From Antilocapra americana (lineage: Eukaryota; Chordata; Mammalia; Artiodactyla; Antilocapridae), in assembly GCA_007570785.1 (NCBI GenBank), contig ML664183.1, positions 12,048,416 through 12,112,415 on the forward strand: a stretch of 64,000 nt of DNA. Direction: 5' to 3'. A model generated the notes under the pieces. That model was not told where the DNA came from. It saw nothing but the letters and a program-made list of their open reading frames with translations, and searched no databases. The position numbers were made by a program, and so were the translations under genes. Positions 11,901 to 23,900 of the stretch are shown here, in pieces (positions within the stretch are counted from its first letter, which is position 1; every line of letters begins with the position of its first letter).

Positions 11901-14900
11901 CAGAGTGACTGTGACACTAGATGGAATAAAGAGAAGGAATTAAATAGAAGATGTTATTAATATAAACCTGTTTGTTACACTTACTGTGTGCCCAGCCAGA
12001 GACCACTTCATGGGTTAGGCTCACGAACTCTCTAAGATACAGATAGAGTTGTATGAGCAAACTTACTCAACCACATAGAGAAGATTTAGGTTATAGACAA
12101 GCAAATGAAGTCACACGGTAGATAATAAAGAAATATTTGAATTGAATTGAAAGGGAATTTTTCCCCCTATGAGGGACCCTTAGAAAAGCCTGTTGTAATT
12201 TTTAAACCATCATAGTAATCAGTATGAACATGATAAAATAAGATACAAACTCTCATTCTATGTAGTGAGATTTTTATTACCCTCATCATGTTCTGTGCCT
12301 ATAACTGACCCATTCACTTCATGACAACAGTATTGAGTGTGACCATAGGCAAATTCCTGGGCCTCTGTAAAAATCTGTTTCCAGCTAAAATTAGTTTTCT
12401 GGTTAGATCAGCATTTCTCAGAGGGTTGTTGGAGGACCATCTATGTAAGAGTCAGTTGGGATATATACTTGTTATAAATGCAAACTCTTGTTCTTCACCT
12501 CTGCTTTCATTGAGTCAAAAGCTTCAATAGGAAATTAGAGGTAGTTCAGGGTGGGGCCAGGGGAGCAATGGTGATTTCCAAGTGATTTTAAAGTGCAGTG
12601 AAGCTTGAGGCCCACTGGACGGGGTGATTTCTGAGATCTAGGGTCTTTTCCAGATCTATTGTTGAAACAAAGCTCTGTCTTTGTAGGTGAAGGTCTTAAC
12701 CTGTTCTTTTAACACAGGGACCGTCTTACCAAAAACGATGTTGTTGGAACAACGTATCTGCACCTCTCTAAAATTGCTGCCTCTGGTGGGGAAGTGGAAG
12801 GTGAGTCACACAGGGAGCAGGAATGAGATAGGGCGGAGAACTTCTGGAGAGGGAAAGAACTGGGTAGCCACCTGGCAACAGACCTGGTTTCTTACAAGCC
12901 AAATGTGATGAGTCTAGTGAACCATTTCAGTGATGTTTTGATGGTGACCAGCAAAATAATAGATTAGTAATTAATTATTGAGGTAACTATCAATTATTTG
13001 TGGAGAAGGAAATGGCAACCCATTCCAGTATTCTTGCCTGGAGAGTCCCCATGGACAGAGGAGCCTGGCGGGCTGCAGTCCATGGGGTCACAAAGAGTTG
13101 GACACGACTGAGTGACTAAGACAAGACATCAATTATTTGAGTTTAAAAATTTTAACTTTCTTACTTCAATCCAAAAACTTTCCCAGTAGGTGTTTTACAG
13201 ATTTTTGAGTGTCAATATAGAGAGCATTTTTTTTTCAAGTGGCATTGACACCAGTCCACCCTTACATATAGTAATATTGCCTTCTCTACAGACTTCCTTG
13301 GCAGGAGTGAGGTCAGATGGCATTCGAACCATGTAATCTCCATTCTAGATATTGTGTTTTTTGTTTTCATACATTTCATATGCTAACAAGCATTGATAAC
13401 CAATATACTTTTCTTTTTGTTGTTTTATGTATTGAGAACTAATTGCCTATACCTGCTATTCTGGTTCTGTGCATATGTGTGAAACTGTAATAGGGAATTA
13501 AGGAATGAATTAAGATGATCAGAAAAAATTTAGTGTTAACCCATTACTAACAGCAGCAGCTTATTGTTCATTACTAAAATAAAAATAACAAAATTTCTAT
13601 AATTATCACAAGATTAAACACATTGAATAAAATGAGAAAATTTGAGGCAAAATTTTGTTTTGGAAAACTTAAGATTTCTCTCATCCTCCTCTTGTTTAAG
13701 AGAGGACTTTACATTCTTAGTCACTCAGTCATGTCAGACTCTTTGTGAAGCCATGGACTATGGCCAACCAGACTCCTCTGTCCATGGGGAACCTCCAGGC
13801 AAGAATACTGGAGTGGATTGCCATGCTCTTCTTCTCCAGGGGATCGTCCTGACCCAGGGATCAAACCCAGGTTTCCCGCATTATAGGTTTTTTTAAAAAG
13901 ATACTGTAATCCAAGCAATAGATAATATGAATAAGAATCTGAAATATAATAGAGACTTGGTGAAAAAGATAGAGATTTTCTTTCTCAAAAAGAAGAAGAA
14001 GGCATTAGGAATTCTGAGAGAAATAAAGAGCTGAACCAAGAAGATAATAGTCCAAATATAAAGTCAGGTATAGCATTTATTTTAAGCAACTGGTAGAAAG
14101 TGAGACAGAGTCCATCTAAGCATTGTCTGCTAAATGGCATGGGGACCATGTTGCTGGACCTGTACAGAAAAAATGTAATTGCAACTCTTTTCTCTGCAGA
14201 GAATACTTCTGTGGTTGTTATAATGTGAGCACTATTAATTGTTTCTCAAATATTTTTGTTAAACCTGTAGTCAAAGCTTTAAAGAAAAGGTAAATATCCC
14301 CTTTTACAGTGTAAAAGTACAGAAGATAGACCTTAGAAGTGAAAAGAAGTGGAAGGTTGGAGAGGAGGGTGGGCATGCTATTAGCTTCTTATCGAGTGAA
14401 GGATCCAGATATAAAGGTTAGATTAGACAGATGAGTGGATAAAGAAACTCTGATGCATATACACAATGGAGTATTACTCAACCATATAAAGGAATACATT
14501 CGAGTCAGTTCTAATGAGGTGGATGAACCTAGAGCCTATTATACAGAGTAAAGTAAGTCAGAAAGAGAAAAATATCATATATTCATGCATATGTATGGAA
14601 TCTAGAAAGATGGTAAGATGAACTTATGTACAGAGCAGCAGTTGAGATGTAGAAATTGAGAACAGACTTGTGGAAACAGTGGGAGAAAGGGAGGGAGGGA
14701 TGAATTGAAAGAGTAACGCTGGAACACATACATTAGTATATGTAAAATAGATAGTGGGAATTTTCTGTAGACGCAGGGAACTCAAACCTGGTGCTCTGTG
14801 ACAACCTAGAGGGGTAGGATGGGGTAGGAGATGGGAGGGAGGCTGATTCATGTTGATGTATGGCAGAAACTAACCCGATATTGTAAAGCAATTATCCTCC

Positions 14901-17900
14901 AATTAAAATTTTTTAAAAGGTTAGATTAAATCATTAGTTAAAGATTAGATGAAATTTATTGGTCAAAGGCGACCAATAGAGTAATTAAAATCATGCTATA
15001 AACTCTATGGGAGGAAGCATACAAATCACTTTAACTCATTTATCATTAGCAGGCTGTCATTAAATATCACCTAAAGTCATTATCCAAGAAACAATGGAAT
15101 AAGCGTTTTTCTTAGTGGTATGGTGGTAATATCTAGAAGAACTACAAATGAATTGTTATAAGCAGTGTCAGTCCCTGTCTCTGAGGCCTTCTTTCACCGC
15201 AAGCCCCGCAAGACAGCCTATGATAGGGTCTCAGAATAATAGTGAGCAGTAGCCATTCCCTGCAAAGAAACAGGATAACGTATTGTCACCTATAGGCCTT
15301 TGTTTACACAGCCTTATGCTAAATTAACTTGGGTTGTCTGGTCTTAGTCCTAGCTAAATCAGAGACGAGACACGTAAATGTTTTATTAAAATTATGGAAT
15401 GTTGGTAACTTCCCCAGGCCTCCTTTGATGGTGGGAAGCTGGCTCTCGGATGCTTCACTGCTTTGGGGCTGATGAGGTTGGGCTGGTTCCTGTGTGGCAG
15501 TGCTACTGGGTGTCACAGAGTCTTGAGCCATTTTGTATTTAACTGGTGGTGATGTCTGTATAAATGACAAAAGGATCCTGTGATTTGAGTCTGGATTTGG
15601 GACCTTCCTGGTGTTGCTAAACCGCTTACCTATTGTTGGATTTGATTAGCTTTTTCGATGTCTCTTTTATAATGCCTATGTTTCTCTTATTGTTTAACCA
15701 ATGGTATTTTTACTACATAGATTTCTCATCCTCTGGATCTGGGGCTGCATCGTATACAGGTTTATGCTTTGTAATTTTGCTATCTTCTAGTTCTTTCTGT
15801 TTATTATTATCTTATTAAGAACTTATCAATTGATTGCTTTAGCACTTTTTTTTTTACTTACATTTTATTGTCTTAAATATAGTTGTGTTAGAGTAATAAT
15901 TTTTGTATTACTACAAAAATTGTATGGTTGTCCTGCAAAGCTGAGTTTAAACAAATGGGCTGACTGGGCTTTGCTACATGCCTCATGTTTTCATCTAGAT
16001 ATATACCATCCTGGCTTCACTGTAAATAATTGTTTAACTTTTTTTTTCTACTTTCTACCTTGAAGGTTCATCTTCCAACTCTGGAATCATAGCATGTCCT
16101 TGGTTTGCACAGCATTTGCCATTCTTTGCAAGTCTGCTCAACGCACTCACACTTGACCTTACAACCCTCTTACAGCAGATGTTGTTTCCCTAATAGATGA
16201 AGACTTTGTGATTTAGAGAAATTTGCCTTCTTTCAAAAAAAAAAAAAAACATGATACTCCCTGCCATTCTAACCAAGGTTGTAGTGAGAGGGGAAAGGGG
16301 GATGGCATGTAAGAAAGCTTGCAAACTGCAAAATTTTAAGGTATGAGCATTTGCCTTTTAAAAATCCAACTTCAGTATCCTATAGCCAGACTTTATATGA
16401 CTATTAAGTGGTCTTTAGATATGTAACAAACGTGACAGATTTGGTCACACTTCATTCAACCAATCAAAAAATATTTATATGGTAGTACTCCAAGATAGAT
16501 CTAGGACTAGGAGGTTAAGGATTCAGAATAAAACACGCTTGATTCTTACCTACCCACCAAAGGAATTTATAGTCTAGTCACAGACATAGTAGCTATTTAA
16601 AGTTCAAAAATTGAAATATAAAGTGATAACTTAGTAGAAGTCAAAATGCAAACGAGCCTCAAAAATGTGAAAAAGATTGCAAACTACAAGTATATACAGT
16701 TTGCTCAATTGTTTATGAGTAGGTACTCTGCTCACCTACTACTTGGCATTTATCCTTCTGTCTTAGTTTTAAGCATAGAGTTGGAAAGGCCATAGAGGTG
16801 ATCCCATCAACCTCTCCTCCACTGTAAATAAGGGGAAGAGTTTTGACTATATCCTGAAAGATAAAATGCAACTCTTGGCCTTAACATTTCCTCTGCTCCC
16901 AACACAATCTTTCCCATTGTGTGACACTACTAATTCATAGAAACATCATCCTTACATTGAGTGAACCAAAGTTAGCCTCCCTGTTGCTTCCAGTAGTGGC
17001 CCTTCCCCTGCTTACTGGAAGCAAGTCTGCCCCTCCTCCGTATGGGAGCCATTCAGATGGCTGAAGACAGCTCCTGCATTTCCCCGTCTTCACCTGCAGT
17101 ATCTCTTTGACTGCACTATTTCCTACATTGCCTGCAGTGCCCTTCATTGGGGAGTGGTCTTACTGAGACCAGGTAGCAGAAATAAGAAGCATATTGGATC
17201 CTCATCAGAGACATGATGTCATGAATGGAGATCTCACATTGCTTATGAACATCATACGGCCATAACCGTAGGCAGACAGTTCACTATTATATAAAAAATT
17301 TAAATATCTTGTATTTGTAAAAGCATCTGCCAGACTTACACTAACTACTTGAGACTAAATGATATTTTGGAGGGACAAATAAAATTAATCTGATAAATGT
17401 CATTTAAATGACTTCCCGAAACAATATACCCCAGTTGTCAGTGACATGCTCGCTACAATTGCCAATTATAAACTTGCAAAAAATGTGAAAGTCAACTTCT
17501 TTGATTTGAATAGTATCCTCTTTATGTTTACCTGAACTACCCCCCAATGTCTTTTATTTAGTGTTTTATAGCGATAAGATAAGAGAAATATGGCAAGTCT
17601 CACAAGCGTTTACAATTTACACTAAAACAACTAACACAAAATGGAGGAAAACTGTCTCACCCAGCTAACTAATAACTAATATTTATTTCAACAGAATGGT
17701 GTTAAAAGCCTAAAATACTAATGATGATGTTATCTCTCAGCGAATACAGGAGAAACAGAAGTGGGCTTTGTTCCGACGTTTGGACCTTGTTATCTGAACC
17801 TTTATGGAAGCCCCAGAGAGTACACAGGATTCCCAGATCCCTATGATGAGCTAAATGCTGGAAAGGTTAGTTTTTCAATTAAGGTGTGTTATTAATGAGC

Positions 17901-20900
17901 ACTGATGCCAGATTCCTTTTTCTAATGGTTATGATTCAGTTTCATATTTAGGAGACCTCCCTACCCTCAGGGGCCCAACAGATGACCGATAAAGTGTTTT
18001 TTGTGCTTGTTTCTTGGTTTTGGTTTTGTTTTCTATTTTTTGGCCTCATGGCATATGGGATCTTAGTTCCCTGACTATGGATCGAACCCGTGTCCCCTGC
18101 AGTAGAAACAAGGTATCTTAACCGCTGGACCACTAGGGAAGTCCCTGATTAAGTGTTGAAGGATGGAAGTCTTATGTTCCTCAAGTCTTAGAATGCAGGA
18201 TAGGAAAGGATCCTGAGGTCATCTCACATGGCAATTGCAAATGCATAGCATGGTCTTAGGAAGCATCATTACGAACAAAGCTAGTGGAGGTGATGGAATT
18301 CCAGTTGAGCTGTTTCAAATCCTAAAAGATGATGCTGCAAAAGTGCTGTACTCAATATGTCAGCAAATTTGGAAAACTAAGCAGTGGCCATAGGACTGGA
18401 AAAGGTCAGTTTTCATTCCAATCCCAAAGAAAGGCAGTGCCAATGAATGCTCAAACTACTGCACAATTGCACTCATCTCACACGCTAGTGAAGTAATGCT
18501 CAAAATTCTCAAAGCCAGGCTTCAGCAGTATGTGAACTGCGAACTTCCAGATGTTCAAGCTGGTTTTATAAAAGGCAGAGGAACCTGAGATCAAATTGCC
18601 AACATCTGATGGATCATCGAAAAAGCAAGAGAGTACCAGAAAAAATTTCTGCTTTATTGACTATGCCAAAGCTTTTGACTGTATGGATCAAAATAAACTG
18701 TGGAAAATTCTTCAAGAGATGGGAATACGAGACCACCTGACCTGTCTCTTGAGAAACCTGTATGCAGGTCAGGAAGCAACAGTTAAAACTGGACATGGAA
18801 CAACAGACTGGTTCCAAATAGGAAAAGGAGAATGTCGAGGCTGTATATTGTCACCCTCCTTATTTAACTTATATGCAGAGTATATCATGAGAAACACTGG
18901 GCTGGAAGAAGCACAAGCTGGAATCAAGATTGCCGGGAGAAATATCAATAACCTCAGATATATAGCTGACACCACCCTTATGGCAGAAAGTGAAGAACTA
19001 AAGAGCCTCTTGATGAAAGTGAAAGAGGAGAGTAAAAACATTGGCTTAAAGCTCAACATTCAAAAAACTAAGATCATGGCATCTGGTCCCATCACTTAAT
19101 GGGAAATAGATGGGGAAACAGTGTCAAACTTTATTTTTTTTGGCTCCAAAATCACTGCAGATGGTGATTGCAGCCACGAAATTAAAAGATGCTTACTCCT
19201 TGGAAAGTAAGTTATGACCAACCTAGACAGCATATTAAAAAGCAGAGACATTACTTTGTCAACAAAGGTCCATCTAGTCAAGGCTATGGTTTTTCCAGTA
19301 TTCATGTATGGATGTGAGAGTTGGACTATAAAGAAAGCTGACTGCAGAAGAATTTATGCTTTTGAATCGTGGTGTTGGAGAAGACTCTTGAGAGTTCCTT
19401 GGACTGCAAGGAGATCCAACTAGTCCATCCTAAAGGAGATCAGTCCTGGGTGCTCATTGGAAGGACTGATGTTGAAGCTGAAACTGCAATATTTTGGTCA
19501 CCTGATGTGAAGAGCTGACTTATTTGAAAAGACCCTGATGCTGGGAAAGACAGAGGGCAGGAGGAGAAGGGGACGACAGAGAATGAGATGGTTGGATGGC
19601 ATCACTGACTCAATGGACATGGGTTTGGGTGGACTCCAGGAGTTGGTGATGGACAGGGAGGCCTGGAATGCTGTGGTTCATGGGGTCACAAAGAGTCGGA
19701 CATGACTGAACTGAGCATGGCCATTCCCCCTTCCTAGATTTAGGGTCGATATCAGTAATCAATGTTGGCTCTTTCCAAAAAGCAAATGTGCTATCTCAGA
19801 ATTCTGTCAAATGCCATATTCTAGGAATTTGCTGAAAGATTGAAAGTGACATGCTTAATATTGCTATCCTTATGTGATCCCATTTCTTCTTCTTCTAGAT
19901 GAAGACATGCAGGCCTACAGGTGGGAGGTGGCCTTTCCACTACGTTAGAAGCCCAAGTACTGTCTTTTAGTTAGCTCCCAAAGCCCAAGAAGGGAACGAG
20001 GGTAGAGAGAAAGCCCTGTGGGGTGAAGGTGGGTGGATGGCCGGCAGTGGAGGTGGAAGCTTTCCCTTCCTCTCCAGAGGGTTCTGCTGCTAACACTGCT
20101 GAGTATGTTGGGAGGAGTATCCGCAATTCATCCTCACACTCCACCACACCCAGAACATCTTCCTCTTTTATTTCCTGGTTCCTCTGAGACTTTCCCTGAT
20201 TGCCAACATGGCTGCCTCCCTATTCTGAGGAAAGGAGCCAAGTTAACACGGACAAATGCAGACCTGAAGTAGAGTGAGGGAGATTTCAAGCCCCTTCCAC
20301 TCCCACCTCAGCCCCTGGGAATCCCTTCCATATCTAAGCATGGCTTGAAAGCCTCTGACCCTAACCATAACTAATAATCCCTTTTAGCCCTCACTACCCT
20401 GGCTCTCTTTGGGATCCTTCCTGAAGTCATTGGTTCTTCTGTCAGATAATGAAGACCAGCTGAGAGAGTTACTGACTGGTTCATTTTGGGAAGGAGAAAT
20501 TTGAAGTTGTAGCTAGGTTAGCCCACTAGAGAGAGCTTTTGACTGTTGTTCATGCCTGGAAAAATAATCCTGCCCTGTTGCCTTTCAGGGGGAAGGAGTT
20601 GCCTACAGAGGCAGAATCTTGGTTGAATTAAGCACTTTACTTGAAAAGACACCACCAGATAAAAAGCTTGAGTCCATTTCGAATGATGACCTGCTGGTTG
20701 TTGAGGTAAATGTTAGTGCGTGTATAGCATGTGGTATGGAAAGGGTGTTGTAGAGTGGGTGGTGGAGGGCTAGCGTTGGCCTGCCTGAGTCAGGGGGTCT
20801 GAGGGGGACGTCCAGGGACTCGAGGGCCAGCTGTGGCAGAGGTGGAGAGAGGGGAGTCACAGCAAGAGCTCCTCAATACTCTGTTGGTCTGTCTGTCACA

Positions 20901-23900
20901 GCCTATGGGGGTGATGAGACTTGCTTTATCTTGGAGATGCTAATATCCTGCTGAAAGTGGCAAGAGCAGTGATACCCCCCCCCTCCCCGGACAGAATGGT
21001 CTGTTTGCTAATTGGGCTTGGGTGTGTCACGGGGACGTGGCCACAAGAGCCGTTCCAGATGGTATAGCAGCCATTAAAAGTCACTTCCATCTTCAGAAGG
21101 AACTGCCATATCTCAGGCTTCCCAGCACGTGAGGGCATGTTTATATTAATGCCCACATTACAGTAGGCATTGAGCCCCCAATCCTTCTCAAAGACAGGAA
21201 GTCTTTCAAGCTCACCTTTTCAGCTATTTATTTTTCCTTTCTTCTAAAAAATTTTTTTATTGAAGTATGTTTGATTTACAATGCTGTGTTAATTTCAGGT
21301 GTCTAGCACGGGGATTCAATTATATATATTCTTTTTTCAGGTTTTTTTCCCTTACAGGTTATTATAAAAATATTGAGTATAGTTCCCTGTGCTATACATA
21401 GGTCCTTGTTTTTTTAAATATTTATTCATTTCGGTGGCTGTGCTGGGTCTTAGTTGCAGCATGCGGGCTCTTTTAGTTACAGTATATGGGATCTTTATTT
21501 GCAATATGTGGGATCTAGTTTCCTGGCCAGGGGTGAAACCAAGTCCTCTACATTAGGAGTGCAGGGTCTTAGCAACTGGACTACTAGGGAAGTACCCAGT
21601 CCTTATTTCTTTTTTTTATAAATCAGCTCCTTCCCCACTATGGAGACACTTATGCATAACACCCATGATTCATAAGACAGAGAGCCACAGATGTGATTTT
21701 TTTCCCTAGTAAATTCAAATAGTGGAATTAATTCAAGGCAATAAATACAAAAGAAGAACATTCTCATCATGAAACAATTAAATGGTCAGTTTTTCCTTGT
21801 AAACTAATTGACATGTGCAGTATGGATTTGTTAGCATGTGTGATGGATAGCTCAATGTTAAATTAACCCTGTCTCTGTTACTCACTGAATTGTTTGTAAT
21901 ACATTCTATACCATTATTATGACTGTTGCTGGTTGTTTTTTTTTGATCATCGTAGTCTACTTTTTTGGTTTTGAACTTTAAAAAAATAATCTAACATAAC
22001 ATTATGGAAGTTTAAGATGCATAGTGTGTTGATCTGATGCATTTAGTGCCACCTGTGAAGCCCATACATTCGGTATGAATACCACCTTACTGTTAGCTAA
22101 CACTTCTCTCATGTCATAGAATTATCATATTTTGTGGTGAGAACATTTAAGATCTAGTCTCTTAGCAACTTTGAAGTATATAATGTAGTATTACTGACTA
22201 TGATTACAATGCTGTGCTTTAGATCTCCAGAACTTACTCATCTTCTAAATGCAGCTCTGTACCCTTTGACCAACAAACATCTCAATTCTCCCAGCCCCTA
22301 GTAATGGCCATTCTACACTCTGCTTCTATGAGTCTAGCATTTTTAGATTCTACATATATGTGATATCACACTGTTTTTCTCAGTCTCACTTGCCTCACTT
22401 AGCATAATGCCCTCAAGGTTCATCCATGTTGTTAGGCAAATGGAGAATTTTCTTCCTTCTTGTGGCTGAGTAATACTCCATTATATGCCATCTCTTCTCC
22501 AACTATTTCTAAGAATCGTGGGTTGGTCCTTACATATTCTAGAAATCTGAATTGTTTCTCAGAGCAGCCAGCTTATTGATGCCCCTCCTCACCCCCTCAG
22601 GCCTCTCTCTGCTGGGTTCCACCACCCATTCCCTGATGGCTCAGATGGTAAAGGATCTGCCTCCATTGTAGGAGACCTGGGTTTAATTAAATAGTTTAAT
22701 TAAATAATTTAATTATTATTAAATAATAATAAATAATAAGGAACTAACAACACAAACACCACCCCATCCAACACCCTCCCAAGCTCACAAAACTTTATTT
22801 ATTTATAAATTTTTATAAATAAATATTTATATTTTATATAAATAAAAAAGTAAATAAAATATTACATAAATGTAATAAAAATGAACTATATGAACCAAAA
22901 TCCCCAAATTATGGGAGTCTGGTTTATGCCCAGTCACCTGGGTTTTTGTTTTAGTTTTTTTTGTTTGTTTTTGTTTTTGTCTCCATCTTCATTTTTATTT
23001 TTTTAATAGCTTTAAAACATGGAGTTCTTTCTTTTAAACCCCAAAATTACAAAAAAAATTCTTGGAGGAAAATGTTTTCAAATATGGTACTCATTCTTCT
23101 GCTGACTTACAGACTATTTTTTTTTTTTTTTCGCCAGCCCAGGATTGATGCTCGGGGCTGGTGCATCGAGATTTCCCAGGGGGAGGGAGGAGGGAGGGGG
23201 GTTCTGGAGGGGGAGCATATGTAAACCCATGGTGATATCATGGCATTGTATGGCAAAAACAATAAAAAAAAAAAATTACAGCAAGCAGGTGATTAATGAT
23301 AAAAAAAATAGTTTTTTTTTTAGATTTTTATTTATTTATTTAGTTTTGGTTATACCTCGAGGAATACAGGATGTTAGTTCCCTGACCAGGGATTAAACCT
23401 GGGTCCTCTGCAGTGAAAGTGCAGAGTCTGAACCACTGGACTACCAGGGAGGTTCCCCAAATCCCAACAATATTAAAAAGCAGGAGAGGAGCTGAGAGCC
23501 CAAGGATACACTCACTCTTCAAGCTACCAGGGGCCCAGAAAGAACGAGATGAGCAGATCTGGGCAGTTGCTGGGAGGATCCTTTTGCGAGAGTGCTCAGC
23601 CTGGAATGTAATCATGACCTTTGTCCCACTTAAAAAGATCCTGTGATTCATTTACAAGTAATGAAACTTTCCGGTAGAGTTGAAGAGGCTTCAACAAAAG
23701 GGCATTTTGGTCCCTGTGAAATAAGTGTTAGTCACTCAGTCATGTCCAGCTCTGTGACCCCATGGATTATAGCCCACCAGGCTCCTCTGTCCATGGAATT
23801 CTCCAGGTAAGAATACTGGAGTGGGTTGCCATTTCCTTCTCCAGGGGATCTTTCTGACTCAGGGATCAAACCTGGGCCTCCTGCATTGCAGGTAGATTCT

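Larger units (their letters stand above)
12801..15720 (+). other. MYOF: Intron 9
   Basis: 2.9 kb. It contains two Bov-tA pieces and a 5'-truncated L1 with clear duplication. 13130-13715 and 14930-15720 show nothing classifiable. Confidence 0.6.
17866..20588 (+). other. MYOF: Intron 11
   Basis: 2.7 kb. A CHR-2 SINE and a 1.5-kb BovB copy take up 18012-19718. 19720-20588 shows nothing recognised; its 79-codon frame at 20033 is taken as chance. Confidence 0.6.

Noticed and set aside
18596..19099. 167-codon + strand frame as a host gene
   Set aside because: It lies wholly inside a BovB copy and reads as a mutated RTE reverse transcriptase.
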